Origin: Amyelois transitella
Taxonomy: Eukaryota; Arthropoda; Insecta; Lepidoptera; Pyralidae
Direction of reading: 5' to 3'
DNA length: 64,000 nucleotides
NCBI RefSeq assembly: GCF_032362555.1
Contig: NC_083523.1
Coordinates: 967,501-1,031,500 of the forward strand
The translations under genes were made by a program, and so were the position numbers. The notes below the pieces were generated by a model. That model did no database searches, was not told the DNA's origin, and worked only from the letters and a program-made list of their open reading frames with translations. Of this stretch, positions 37,901 through 48,316 are shown piece by piece; within the stretch, counting starts at the first letter, position 1; every line of letters starts with the position of its first letter.

Positions 37901-40900
37901 AGCAGGTTTTTTTTATGGCGTGAGTGTTCGGTTTCTTGGGACTAATTACTATCGTATTTTTCGATTTGAATTATTTGACATTTTCGCACGGTGGTTTATG
38001 CACGTGTTGGGTGTAACTGAGGAGGTAATTAATGTTGATCTCATTGAAAATAACAGGATGTTAAACTGACTGGTTTAGATGATGGGATGGATTAGGTCTA
38101 ATATTATTAGTAATACTTACCCATTTACAAATAAAGATTATTACAAATAAGATTATCTAGATGATATAAGAAAAGTGAACATTTAGTTAGTAAGTAATTA
38201 GTTTAAATTATGCTATTTTTGATGTCTTATATCAAAAAAAGCTTGCTAAAAACGTAGGTATACATAAGTATATCTAATAAATTTAACATCTTATAAAAAC
38301 TACAGCAGCAGATGTATGTTAATACCTACTTATTAACATTCATCTGCTATTGTAATGTCCTGTGAAAAAAGAAGTGAAAAAATGTATGCTCTTCAAAAAT
38401 ATTATCTGTCTTTTACAATTATTACGGCTGTTTCACGAGGGGATGTTCAGAAAACGTACATCTTCACTCGCTAACATAACCATGATTTTATCCACGCTTG
38501 TTAGTTTCCTTCGCTTTCATTTTATAATTATATCAAAAAAGGTTACATAAAGTACAGTTTTATAGACACATCTATGTCGAAAGCGGATTTAAACAAGAGA
38601 TATTTATCACTGCAAAAAATGTGCTCGACATATGAGTGATTTCCCAAGAACCTTCAGCATACATGGCAGGAACTACTCACTGTAGTAAGTACCATAGACA
38701 ACGTGTGAAGAAACCGCTTTAATCGCACCTTTATTGGTATAAATTACAAAGTTAACGAGAAACAGCGTTAAAAACCAATCGATTAAAATTTCTATTTTAC
38801 AAGTCGCATAGCAGACAATTAAAAGGTTTAATTACTTATGCTTTCCATAGAAAATTGCTTATTATTTGTCCTTATGTTCTGAAATGTGCGTTTTTATGAC
38901 ACCTAATTAGTTAATAAGTAGGTATTTTTACGTAGAAGGCAATAATATTGCGTCAATTAGTCTTTGCCTACATAGCGGTAAAATTTAAACTTTTTGCCTA
39001 ACTATTAGCCTAGATTCTGACCCAAATACTTGATACGTACCTACTTACTTATTACGAATTAACAACAAAAAATGAAGTAAAATAAATAATGAACATAATA
39101 CTTACAGCTTGGATAATTTATTTCTTTTATTTTATTACTTGTAGATAATTCTATAAATAATTAAATATTTATAATATCTACACTACATACTAAGAACAAT
39201 ATTTCTTAAAAAAAATACATATTTACCAAAAAACGTTTATTAAAACCAAATATGAACAAATAATTGTCTTTTGGTATCTAAGTCATACGGAAGAAATATT
39301 ACTTGTACGAGTAATATACCTTGTCGATAAAAAATATTAATCAGAAAGGGATTTCAAACATAATTGTACTTATAACTACCATTACGTTAAAAAAATTAAA
39401 AAAGACGTTTTTTTAGTCAACAAAAACTAGACTGTCTCAAGATACCGTGAGACACGCATAAAATTAAAACACCTCACTTATGCAATATGCAAAATGATAC
39501 GTGACCACTTTTTAATGCAGAAAAAGTAAAAAAAAACAATAGGCTATGGTCGCTACCCCTTCTGCGTATGATCGAAAATCTAATTTGCATTCGGCTGTGG
39601 CGATTTTTTTCTTTTTTTTAACACTGTTATAGATTATGTAAATATTTTTTTTGGACACAAATGTCCCGGGAAAGTGTTTTTTTAGCTTTTGAAAAAAAAG
39701 ACAGGTAGCAATAAGAAGTTGCGAACTTTTTTTATTAGAAGTGCTTAGATCATGAGAATTTATTTCAGACAATGGGGCTTTTAATGAATACAACAATTTT
39801 ATTTAACCTATGTATTATTATTCAGACATTATGTTTGTTCGTATTAAACATTTGAAGGTTATTTTTTACCAAATTAAATAAAGTTAGAAAAACTAATGGG
39901 CTATTTTCATGAAAGTTGAATTCATTAATTAACAAATAGGTTGTAAAACTAAAAATTACTAGTGTTCATGAGTAGCATAAATGATATAGTACCTACTTAG
40001 GCAAAATGATCTTCTTTTTTCAGTTAGTGTTATTTTACATATAATAAGTTTAGGTATTTCAATCTTCAAATCTCTTCACTTCGATATACGAATACCAAAA
40101 TAAACTTTACTAACTACATTTCAGTAGAACCATTTGAAATAACAGGCTTTGTTATGTTCTGAGTTCTTTGTTAACTCAATATTTTGACGTCACCATTCAC
40201 CGATTATATGCCAAACTATTATAATAAATAACAGCTATAGTAAGTACCTGAGTATACATAACCCAAACATTTGTCAAATCCAACCTCGTAAGTTTTTATG
40301 ACAGTTTTTTCTATTATGTAACTTTTTTTTACCTGTTCTAGGGGTGTGGTTTGAGCACCCCATTTTTTTTTTCACTACAAAAACGACTAGGGTGGCAACA
40401 TTTTTTTTTCACGATCAATATTTTTCCTTCCACGCATTGGCGGGTTGGTATCTGAACAATGGCCCCCTACCCCTTTATATAAAACGTACAGCTGTTATTC
40501 ATCTATTTTTTAACCCTATAACGGTCGATTCTTTTCGGTAATAGCTAGGGTTGAAAAGTGGGGTTGTTTTTTTGTGACTATTCATCACGCGAAGCGAAAT
40601 CGTTGCTGGCACGCAAATAAACTTTCGAATAAATTAATATAATTTCGGGTATTTGGGACTCTTAATGGCAAAGGCACCTCGCACACACGATGGCTACTTA
40701 TTTATAGAAGATACATAAAATAAACTTCTAAGTTGATCTTGTAAGTAGCGAAGAAAATGAGGCAGTGTGTGCTCTTGGGACAATTGAAAAAAAATCCGTT
40801 TTACCGTGCCGTGGGCGAATACAAGATGATTGATTTTTTTTACAAGTTACACAGATTGAGTTAGCCTCGAAGTAAGTTCGAAACTTGTGTTACGATTTAC

Positions 40901-43900
40901 TAACCCAATAATAACTATATTTAATAATAAGTAGGTACTTATATAGATAAACATCCAAGATCCAGGCCAATCGGAGAAATTTCGTTTCTCATCATACCCT
41001 GGCCGGTATACAAACCCGGGACCTCCGGTGTCACGGATAAGCGCACTACCGCTGCGCCACAGAGGCATATAATCAAATACTAATAATAAGAGTTTGAATG
41101 ATTGACCGTTTGTTTCAGTGGTGGTGACGTCAGCGCCTGCCAATGAGGCCGAGTTGCAACTATACAGGGTGATGCAGCGAGCTAGCTTGCTGGCCTACTA
41201 CGACACGCTACTGGAAATGGGTAAGTCATCATCATCACCATCATCAGTAGAAGTGATATTCCGTTACCGGGAACGTTATCCCAAATTAAAATTAAAAAAA
41301 AAAAAAAATTTCAAAATTTGCTTTCGAATCTTATTCATCTGACTGAGTCAGACAAAAACTATTATGTAAGTATAATAGTTTAAGTAACATTGATGCATTA
41401 GGTATGTTATTTCTTAGGAATTAGTTTTACCACTTTTTCTACATTTGATTGATTTAACTCAGACAGTCAAAAACAGCTCTATTTTATGCATAAAGTTTTA
41501 TCTAAGAACTGTTATATTAAGTTGACTAGCAACCTGATGTGAATCTCAATTCTATCATCAAGCCAAACAGCTGAACGTGGCCAATCAGTATTTTTAATTC
41601 TGTTGGCCCTGTTTACCCCGCAAGGGATATAGACGTGACTATGTATGGATGTATATTGTACAAAAGTAAAAGTTTTATCTAAACAGCAATAAAAAATATA
41701 TTGCATCATGCTAATTCTATAACCATCTTAGACATAAAAAAAAATCACATTCGAAAGGTATCTTAATTCAAAACACTCATCATAGGAACACAAGAAAAAA
41801 CACTTTCTCATCGCTCACGAGACGTCCAAAAAATACATTTCCATAATACAAAAAAAAAAGTTAACAGAACAACGCCATGCAAATTTCTTTTTTTTTTCTT
41901 TAAATCTGCCAATTACGCGCCCCAAGGAAGGGTTTGGCCGGCACCGTTCACTTTTGTTTTTTTTTTCTTTTCGAAAAATGGTCACGTAGCCATTTGCATA
42001 TTCGACTAAATTAAAAGTTGAACGCGAGTTTTTTTCTCAAATCACACGTTTTTGTTGGCAACAATGATAACTTGCCCTACTAGAAAAGAAAGATGCATAT
42101 TAATGAGATAAATGGGATTGGAATTCATTAGTTTTTTAGGCTTGAGAATGTCAGAGGTTGCAATGTGAAACAATGTTTGTATGGGATGGTAAAAAATGTC
42201 TCTGCATACTTCGTTTATCGTACCTATTTGAAGTGATTTACACCTTTTTAGGAAAGGAGTGAATAAACCACGAGTTAAGACATTTCATTGAACAGTCGAT
42301 TGGTACATCCCTATTAAAAAAAAAGATTTTAAAAATAGGTAATTTATGATATAACGTAAGATTCGTATTGGATAAAAATTTGCTATAATAAATGACATTA
42401 ATTAGGGATGCAATTTTTTTTCAATACCTATATACTTACGGAAAATAAATAGCGCCTTAGACAATAAACAATTTGTGTCTTTATCGTTTTCATCATAAAC
42501 TTATATCACTATTTCAGGTGGAGACGATGTTCAGCAGTTGTGCGATGCCGGCGAGGAAGAATTCCTTGAAATCATGGCCCTGGTCGGCATGGCGTCCAAA
42601 CCCCTCCACGTCAGACGACTCCAGAAAGCCCTCCAAGAGTGGGTCACCAACCCAGCTCTGTTCCAAATCCCCATAGTCCCAAACCTCTGTCCCACAGAAA
42701 ACCCATTCATTCAATGCAACCAAAGATTACTAAATATGCCATCGAACATCCCATCCATTCTTCCCCGAAGCGTCGCGTCACCAGAAAACAACCGTCCCAT
42801 GTACAGTCCGTCCCCCGGCGCACCAGACAACAGCTGTGGCTCTACCACTTCAGCTCCCAACGCGAGTCCAGTTCACCAAACTAACACATTTACCAAAATA
42901 GTCTTACCGTCCTCCCCCGCTCCTGCCACTCCAGTGACGTCATCAGCCTCCAGATCCTTCTCACCTCAAAGTGCCTGTCCTCCTGCATCAGCCGGGTCAA
43001 GTCCATCATCAGTCACGTCACCAGTTCAATTGACGCCAGTTCTTTTAGACGTGCACGTACAGAAATTGGCTTCGGCGGCGGAGAAGTTGAGCAAACATTT
43101 GTCGCCGTTGGAACCAAAGCCGCAGAACACGAAGAAGAAGATGTGCAAGGAGTTGGAACTGGTGATGATGATGTCGGAGTCGGATCCGCGGCGGATGGAG
43201 GAGATCAGGAAGTACGCGGCGATATACGGCCGGTTTGACTGTAAGAGGAAACCGGAGAAGCCGTTAACGCTGCATGAAGTAAGTTTTCTATAATAATAAA
43301 TCATTTATCTATAATATTATCAATTTTGCAGCTAACAAGTCTATGGACCTGTAGAATTTCTACATTTATTTATTTGGTTAAAATTTCATTTATTAGATGT
43401 AGTTTTAGTTTTTGCTTATCGGCGCAGAGTATATAAGTAGGTATAATTATTTTATTGTGATGATGTTGTTATAGTACTATTTATATTATAGTTATATTAT
43501 TTATATAGTACTATTTATGTTATAGTTATATGTTTATGTTATAGTACTTATTTGAGTTGATCCAACTTACGTTAGATATATAATTCTCGCAAGGCTTTAT
43601 TTTCTTCAAATTAAATCCACATCTGATATTTTCTCATCTGTATTCATTCGTTCGAGTTATGTTATGTTCGAGTGTTATCCACATATTCTTCATCTTCCTA
43701 CCCTTGCCTTAAAATTACTCTTCTCTTTTCTTCCTTTCTGTCCGTTTATCATTGCTTCACCCCATGATTTGTCTGCTCATTATTATCATTCAATCTCTCA
43801 TCATTTCATCCACATTCACAGGTGATGGTGAACGAAGCAGCGGCCCAAATGTGTAGATGTGTGCCAGCGTTGCTGACGAGACGAGATGAACTGTTTCCGT

Positions 43901-46900
43901 TAGCTCGACAGCTGGTCAGGAGAGCCGGATTACATTACTCTAAACATGGGTAAAGATGCAATTGATTTCCTTATAGCTTCTGATCAGGGCAATTTGCAAA
44001 ATTTTCTGCAAAATTTCTTGTCCAAACTTTTTGCTAGACTGTTATTCCCATTTCATCAAACTTATATTTGTATTACCTTTCTCATTAAAATGATTTCATT
44101 TAAAAATCTGAAATATTGAATTGTTCTGTAGAATTTGAGTTATTGTCAGATATCTTTGAACCAATACTAAAAAATAGAAAACGAACACGAATTTAGGTAC
44201 CTATAAAGGATTCTTATAAGAAATAGTAATATTTTAGGATGAACTTCCTATAACGTATGACTTAAAACTATTATACGTGTTATTTTTGATATTGTTTTAA
44301 TTACTTATAATATGTGCCGTGTGGTTCTCGGCACCTATAGAAAAAAAAAATAGTCTTTCCCATGGATGTCGTAAAAGGCGACTATTCTTTTAGGCGACGG
44401 GCTAACAACAACCAGTCACTATATGAATCGCAATTCTATCCTTAAGCCAAACTGCTAAACGTGGCCTATTAGTCTTTTTAAGACTTTGCAAGGGATATAG
44501 ACGTGATTATACGTATGTATTTATAATATTTATTAAATCATTAAGCCATTCAGCTGAAAGAGGTCTGTCAATATGTTCGATACTGTTTGCTCTTTCTTCC
44601 CTATATTTGTATATGTATGTCTTTATTAACTTCAGGCTCCCCCCGACGGCTTCGCTGGAGGAGCGCGAGCGGGCGGAGGAGGAGACTCCGAGCAAGCGGC
44701 CGCGGCAGGTCGTTGACCTCACCGTGTAGACCTAGCTTACCTGGCTGTTGGCACTAACATATCCTACCTTAATGATAATAGGCAGGCACTAAACGCTGAC
44801 AGTAGTATAGCCAAACGTATTGGCAATCTAGACCTTACCTGGCTGTTGGCACTAACATATCCCACCTTAATGATAATAAGAAGGCACTAAAAGCTATCAA
44901 TAGTTTAGCTTATCTTAGTGACAATCTAGTTAACCTGGCTGTTGGCACTAACATTACTTCTTTTTTACATTCTACCTTCATGATAAAACTATGCAACTTG
45001 CCTACACTAATTGGAAGGCACTTAAGCCATCATTAGTAAATTCAAGTCACATACATACATTACATGTTGTCGGCACTAACATATCCTGTCTTCATGATAA
45101 CACAATGGAACTTAAAGCTATCAATAGTATAGCCAAACCTAGTAAAAGACAGGTTTACCTGGTTTTAATTCTGATAAACTCGACCGAATACATAATATCA
45201 AACTGACCATGAGCCTGCTTTCATAGCCAAAACAAAATGCTACCATTGTTATCTCGTTATAATAATATATCACTAAGTTACCATTCTTATACGATTCTAT
45301 TAAAAATAAAAGCATTTTCCAATTGGACCTAACAAGAAACCCTGTGGTGCTCCAAACTTACCTTATAATACCTAGGGATTAATTATGAAGGATGAGAGAT
45401 ATTTAGAGCTCATAATCTTTTATAGGCCATTTTAAATTACTTATTAGTATATTCAATTGTAAATAATTTATTGCACAGTAAATGTAACAAGTTAACTGCA
45501 TGATTAATATTATTCAAGGCCTTCGTTAATTATAATTTGCTAATCTTCACGTAGTTTTGGTCCGTTATAGTAAGTATTGCAGCTAATCTGGTAAGTAAAA
45601 AGCTTTTTGATCTTTATTTTGCTTTTAGTACCTAATTTGCATCTTGGGTTATGGATTTTCTTCTAGTTTCAAGCGAAATTATATTCATTGTACAATGTTC
45701 TTCAGGACAAACCTATATTTATGCCGCTGTAAATAATTTTACTCAAATCATCTCACTTCCATTTATGTTTGACAGCGAATCCTGGTGTTTCTTCTACATA
45801 ATCTAAATTTAATACTTATGATCACAAAATACATCTTCTAATAGACAAGGGATACATTTTTTGACCATGAGTGTTAACTTTTTGAAAATAAAACCGTTTC
45901 CACTTGATTTTATTTTCGAAAACGCCCGTAAATTGTGCTTGACAAGATGATTTAAATAAGGTTCTTTTTATCCTTAGACCTGGCAAACATAAATGGGACA
46001 TATTATTTGTATAAATGTAAATAAAAAGAGCACCTATACAATACAAATTAGAACTTAACCAACCATACAATTCAAATAAAAGTTTAAATTCTTTTGCACC
46101 TGCTCAGTACAAAGTTAAAACTTAATCTTACAATTCTAACGAGTCTTACAATTAATACTATTCATAACTGGTGTTAAATTAACCTCAATTAATATGTATA
46201 GGAAGGCGATGAAGGCAATGGAGTAAGAGCCAGCCCTGACACAGCAAGGAGCAACTCCAATCATAGGTATAACAGCTTGTAGTATCCATAATACTAATAC
46301 AATTAAAGGTGACGTCCTTAGTTTAAATTGTTAAATAGAATAGCATAGATTTATTTTTAAACTTGGATACAAGGTAACACTTATTGACGTCACATCACTT
46401 AAATCTAATTTTAACTACTACCGCTTCCAAAGCGCATGTGCAGAAGAAGCGGCGGAACAAACAACACTGCAGCATTTTCATCGGACGTCAATTTACAAAT
46501 ATAAAAACTCTTAAATCTAAATCGTGGACGAATGCACAGTGTCTACATTAAAAAAACATGACTGAACGTAATACTAATCAATTTAAATTATATTTTTACT
46601 GAATTACATTAAATTTTAAGGGAATTTAAAATACTGAAACAAAAAAAAATTATATTATGTACAAAAAACAATGGTAAAAAATAAAGTGATGCAATAAAAG
46701 AAAATGAAAATCGTAAGCTTACAGAGAAACCTGAGACACTAGATTAATTTAAACAATATCTTTCCTCGCTTCCAGCTGGTGGGGGGTGAAGGCGGAGAGT
46801 GATGACGCCGATTCCAGATGTTCATACTCCAGCACCAGCACGCCACCGCCTGTAAGTTATACATACATATAATCACGTCTACATCCCTTGCGGGGTAGAC

Positions 46901-47693
46901 AGAGCCAACAGTCTTGAAAAAACTGATAGACCACGCTCAGCTACTTGGTTTTAAGATAGAATTATTAAATAGTGACAGGTTGCTAGCCCATCGCCTAAAT
47001 GAAGAATCCCAAGTTTTATAAGCCTATACCTTAGTCGCCTTTTACGATATTCATGGGAGAGAGATGCACTCCATCTCTCTCCCATGAATATCGTTAAAGT
47101 CCTATTCTTTTTCTATTGGTGCCGGGAACCACACGGCACTAAGTTTTACATCATCAGGTTCATCACCATACCGACAAGCACGGCTTTGGGTTACTCGCTC
47201 ATGTCCATTAATCTTATGGAGTTTAATATAGACGCTGCAAGCCCGCCAACCGGTCTCTTATTTTAGACAGGCCTGTTAAGCTGATCACATACATACATAT
47301 GGTCATGTCTATATCCCTTGCGAGGTAGACAGAGCCAATAATCTTGAAAAGACTGAATGGCCACGTTCAGCTTTTTGGCCTAATGTTAGAATTGAGATTC
47401 AAATAGTGACAGGTTGCTAGCCCATCGCCTAAAATAAGAATCCCAAGTTTACAAGCCTATCCCTTAGTCGCCTTTTACGACATCCATGGGAAAGAGATGG
47501 AGTGGTCCTATTCTTTTTTCTATTGGTGCCGGGAACCACACAGCATAATATGTTCAATGGTACTTCACTCTTTTTTCATCAGGATGCCGAGGAGTCCCGT
47601 CCACAGGTGGTCGCGGCGCGGGGAGACAGCATCATAGCCGTCGCCAACCCCGCGTTACAACCACCACACCCAGCCAGGAACCACTCCAACTGA
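22805..47693 (+). CDS. nab: NGFI-A-binding (NAB) family transcriptional co-regulator, eight coding exons
   Basis: NAB proteins bind EGR/Krox zinc-finger factors (in flies also Rotund/Squeeze) in the nucleus and modulate transcription. Exons 22805-22940, 41119-41220, 42518-43278, 43822-43949, 44636-44708, 46202-46266, 46776-46851 and 47583-47693 join in frame to 483 aa. NCD1 spans about residues 54-125 (NEAELQLYRVMQRASLLAYY, DDVQQLCDAGEEEFLEIMAL, VGMASKPLHVRRLQKAL). A Ser/Pro-rich linker follows, then NCD2 from about 257 to 376, crossing exons 3 and 4. Exon 5 has a basic SKRPR motif. The long C-terminus contains VKAE, a possible SUMO site. Reading through the exon 5 donor gives a 406-aa form ending at 44729. 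Confidence 0.93.
23458..23620 (-). mobile_element. SINE-A, truncated
   Basis: ACATACATATAGTTACGTC tail through GATGGGCTTAAGAAGAATCCC. Confidence 0.8.
23655..23735 (+). mobile_element. LINE 3' tail fragment
   Basis: ACGGCAAGTGGAACGATGTA and CTACCCCTCAGGGAATGAGG match the tail around 61680-61735. Confidence 0.6.
23970..24052 (-). mobile_element. SINE-A with most of the body deleted
   Basis: GTAGACAGAGCCAGCAGTC is followed directly by GCCGGGAACCACACGGCAC. Confidence 0.65.
24160..24368 (-). mobile_element. Second tRNA-derived SINE family
   Basis: Minus-strand B box in GGTTCGAATCCCACTTCGG with body words CCAGTTGCCTGAATGTGCAG shared with 28310-28365. Confidence 0.6.
24402..24664 (-). mobile_element. 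Non-autonomous Helitron
   Basis: CTAGCTGTGCCCGCGACATC to CTCTTCAGCTTTATAAAATT. Confidence 0.82.
25040..25098 (+). mobile_element. LINE 3' tail fragment
   Basis: CTACCCCTTCGGGAAAGAGG then CGTGATTTTATGTATGTAT, the terminal part of the LINE family. Confidence 0.6.
25377..25404. repeat. Perfect 12-bp inverted repeat with 4-nt loop, containing an octamer site
   Basis: Arms ATTTTTATGCAA and TTGCATAAAAAT around ATAG. The left arm with the loop contains ATGCAAAT, the POU-domain octamer. It is followed directly by the palindrome GCAGCGCTGC (25405-25414). Confidence 0.7.
25972..26190 (-). pseudogene. Possible fossil of a LINE C-terminus
   Basis: A 72-codon minus-strand frame contains IKRDLHIHTAALLNRLSQDM, resembling the end of jockey-type non-LTR retrotransposon polyproteins, where RDL-x-IPT is common. 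No reverse transcriptase motif is present nearby, so this is tentative. Confidence 0.25.
26210..26720. promoter_or_regulatory. GC-rich non-repetitive island in nab intron 1
   Basis: Repeat-free stretch with many CpGs (for example GGACTCGGCCGCGGCTTGG near 26570) inside AT-rich intron DNA. No coherent coding frame. Candidate enhancer or alternative promoter, from composition only. Confidence 0.3.
27437..27606 (-). mobile_element. Two partial SINE-A copies in tandem
   Basis: ACCCTTGCGGGGTAGACAGA at 27461 and ATTCCTTGCGGGGTAGACAG at 27571. The second has inserted within the ATTGAGATTCA part of the first. Confidence 0.75.
28135..28375 (-). mobile_element. Repeat related to 61230-61430
   Basis: CACCCTCACCACTCCGGGGA, GAAGCGACTCCTATCTGACT and CAGTTGCCTGAATGTGCAGG are the reverse complement of words at 61230-61430. 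Confidence 0.6.
28812..29057 (-). mobile_element. SINE-A, full length
   Basis: ACATACATGTTATCACGTC to TGCCGGGAACCATAG. Confidence 0.82.
29410..29543 (+). mobile_element. SINE-A, 3' half
   Basis: TTTAAGCGATGGGCTAGCAA to the ACGTATGTATG tail. Confidence 0.75.
29723..29927 (-). mobile_element. Non-autonomous Helitron
   Basis: CTAGAGGCCGCCCGCGACTT to TTTATAATAGTAGTAAGA. Same subfamily as 6439-6646. Confidence 0.86.
31024..31290 (-). mobile_element. SINE-A with an internal insertion
   Basis: Tail at 31024, body to ATTGAGATACAAT, about 50 bp of GATGGAGATGAGATATG-like DNA, then GTCGCCTTTTACGACATCC and the CCGGCAACCACACGGCAC head. Confidence 0.78.
31918..32048 (-). mobile_element. SINE-A, truncated
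   Basis: CTATATCCCTTGCGGGGTAG to GCTAGCTCATCGCCTACAAG. Confidence 0.75.
33278..33365 (-). repeat. (ATTCAA)n-tailed repeat
   Basis: Five AAATTC/ATTCAA units followed by ACTTTTATTTGCATAATATG, likely the 3' end of a retroelement in minus orientation. Confidence 0.55.
36725..36790 (+). mobile_element. SINE-A tail fragment in nab intron 1
   Basis: TTTAAGACTGTTGACTCTGT to GTACGTATGTATGTAG. Confidence 0.65.
40840..41068 (-). mobile_element. tRNA-derived SINE just upstream of nab exon 2
   Basis: ACAGATTGAGTTAGCCTCGA to GCGCACTACCGCTGCGCCAC. Confidence 0.86.
41119..41220 (+). CDS. nab: nab exon 2, start of NCD1
   Basis: Acceptor tgtttcag, donor GTAAGT. Encodes VVTSAPANEAELQLYRVM then QRASLLAYYDTLLEM, the conserved start of NCD1. 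A tRNA-derived SINE ends about 50 bp upstream. Confidence 0.93.
41525..41654 (+). mobile_element. SINE-A, 3' half
   Basis: CTAGCAACCTGATGTGAATC to CCGCAAGGGATATAGACGTG. In nab intron 2. Confidence 0.78.
42518..43278 (+). CDS. nab: nab exon 3, rest of NCD1, linker and first part of NCD2
   Basis: Longest exon (761 bp). Starts GGDDVQQLCDAGEEEFLEIM and continues through ALQEWVTNP. It then has a long Ser/Pro/Thr-rich linker and NCD2 with MCKELELVMMMSESDPRRM and EEIRKYAAIYGRFD. Ends at donor GTAAGT in phase 0. Confidence 0.95.
43822..43949 (+). CDS. nab: nab exon 4, end of NCD2
   Basis: Acceptor ttcacag, donor GTAAAG (phase 0 to 2). Encodes VMVNEAAAQMCRCVPALLTR then RDELFPLARQLVRRAGLHYS, strongly typical of NCD2. 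Confidence 0.94.
44313..44522 (+). mobile_element. SINE-A, nearly full length
   Basis: GTGCCGTGTGGTTCTCGGC to GTGATTATACGTATGTAT. In nab intron 4. Confidence 0.85.
44636..44729 (+). CDS. nab: nab exon 5, with alternative stop if read through
   Basis: Starts after aacttcag and encodes LPPTASLEERERAEEETPSK followed by RPRQ. At CAG|GTCGTT (after 44708) it can splice to exon 6. If not spliced, it continues VVDLTV to a TAG at 44727-44729. The GTCGTT donor is weak, which favours a mixture of both forms. Confidence 0.85.
44739..45165 (+). repeat. Diverged ~97-bp tandem repeats after nab exon 5
   Basis: ACCTGGCTGTTGGCACTAAC starts at 44739, 44837 and 44933, with weaker repeats near 45063 and 45153. 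Units also share AAGGCACTAAA and GCTATCAATAGTATAGCC words. This lies just past the short-form stop codon, so it would be the 3' UTR of the short isoform and intron 5 of the long one. Confidence 0.85.
46202..46266 (+). CDS. nab: nab exon 6 (long isoform)
   Basis: Between tatgtatag and GTATAA. Reads EGDEGNGVRASPDTARSNSN then H, in frame with exons 5 and 7 (phase 0 to 2). It is short and acidic, and credible mainly because all three downstream exons join in frame. Confidence 0.72.
46338..46473 (-). mobile_element. (TTCTA)n-tailed short element
   Basis: Minus-oriented relative of 2525-2668 and 55484-55612, sharing the CGCTTCTTCTGCACATGCGC and GACGTCAATAAGTG stretches. Confidence 0.75.
46776..46851 (+). 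CDS. nab: nab exon 7 (long isoform)
   Basis: Acceptor cgcttccag, donor GTAAGT (phase 2 to 0). Encodes SWWGVKAESDDADSRCSYSS then TSTPPP. The sequence is GC-rich and codon-like compared with its flanks. A SINE-A tail begins within ten bases after the donor. Confidence 0.8.
46860..47140 (-). mobile_element. SINE-A in nab intron 7, with internal foldback
   Basis: Complete copy whose GTCGCCTTTTACGATATTCA region is followed by an inverted repeat of itself (the 23-bp hairpin). The tail begins just after the exon 7 donor. Confidence 0.85.
47044..47094. repeat. Perfect 23-bp hairpin in nab intron 7
   Basis: Left arm 47044-47066 and right arm 47072-47094 are exact reverse complements around the loop CACTC. 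The arms correspond to the SINE-A stretch CATGGGAGAGAGATG, so a piece of the SINE has been copied in inverted orientation. Confidence 0.9.
47283..47549 (-). mobile_element. SINE-A, full length, second copy in nab intron 7
   Basis: ACATACATACATATGGTCATG to GCCGGGAACCACACAGCA, ending 33 bp before exon 8. Confidence 0.87.
47583..47693 (+). CDS. nab: nab exon 8, C-terminus of long isoform
   Basis: After ttcatcag, reads DAEESRPQVVAARGDSIIAV then ANPALQPPHPARNHSN and TGA. Continuous frame with exon 7. Confidence 0.78.
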   Translation, partial: DAEESRPQVVAARGDSIIAVANPALQPPHPARNHSN

Positions 47694-47734
47694 TATACGA
47701 TAGTTGTATAATATTAAACGTTTATTACATATCT

Positions 47735-48004
47735 CATACATACATACATACCTACATATAGTCACGTCTATATATTACGGGGTAGACAGAGCAAACAGTC
47801 CCGAAAAGACTGAATGGCCACATTCAGCTGCTCGGCTTAATGATGGAATTGAGATCCAAATAGTGACAGGTTGCTAGCCCATCGCCTAAAAAAAGGATCG
47901 CAATTTTATAAGCCTATCCCTTAGTCGCCTTGTACGACATCCATGGGAAAGAGATGGAGTGGTCCTATTCTTTTTTGTATTGGTGCCGGGAACCACACGG
48001 CACA
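47735..48004 (-). mobile_element. SINE-A, full length
   Basis: ACATACATACATACC to CCGGGAACCACACGGCAC, directly after nab exon 8 and its short 3' flank. Confidence 0.87.
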
Positions 48005-48118
48005 CATTACATATCTCAATTCCATCATAAAGCCCAACAGCTGAACGTGGCCTATCAGTTTTTTCAAGACTGTTGGCTCTGTCTACCCCGCAAGGGATAA
48101 AGACGTGATTATATGTTT
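48005..48118 (+). mobile_element. SINE-A, 3' half, opposite orientation to its neighbour
   Basis: ATCTCAATTCCATCATAAAG to GATTATATGTTTATTACAT. Confidence 0.8.
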
Positions 48119-48124
48119 ATTACA

Positions 48125-48316
48125 TACTAGAGGCCGCCAGCGACTTCGTCCGCGTGGAATCAATTCTGCTGGAACTCCGGGATTAAAAGTAGCCTATATG
48201 TTATTCTGGGTCTTCAGCTGCCTACATACCAAATGTCACCGTAATCGGTTCAGTAGTTTTTGCGTGAAAGAGTAACAAACATCCATACCGACATACAAAC
48301 TTTCGCATTTATAGGA
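48125..48316 (-). mobile_element. Non-autonomous Helitron
   Basis: CTAGAGGCCGCCAGCGACTT to TTCGCATTTATAGGA. Confidence 0.83.

Larger units (their letters stand above)
22941..41118 (+). other. nab: nab intron 1 (18 kb)
   Basis: Contains scattered SINE-A, Helitron and tRNA-SINE copies mainly at 23.3-32 kb, then a long stretch with little recognisable repeat (about 32050-40839). I found no convincing extra exon. GC-richer islands at 26210-26720 and 35860-35960 and several palindromes are candidates for regulatory DNA of this developmentally regulated gene family. Confidence 0.6.

Noticed and set aside
41118..41342. 74-codon frame treated as a separate gene
   Set aside because: Its first part is nab exon 2; the rest is intron read-through after the GTAAGT donor.
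43026..43304. 92-codon minus-strand frame
   Set aside because: Shadow of nab exon 3.
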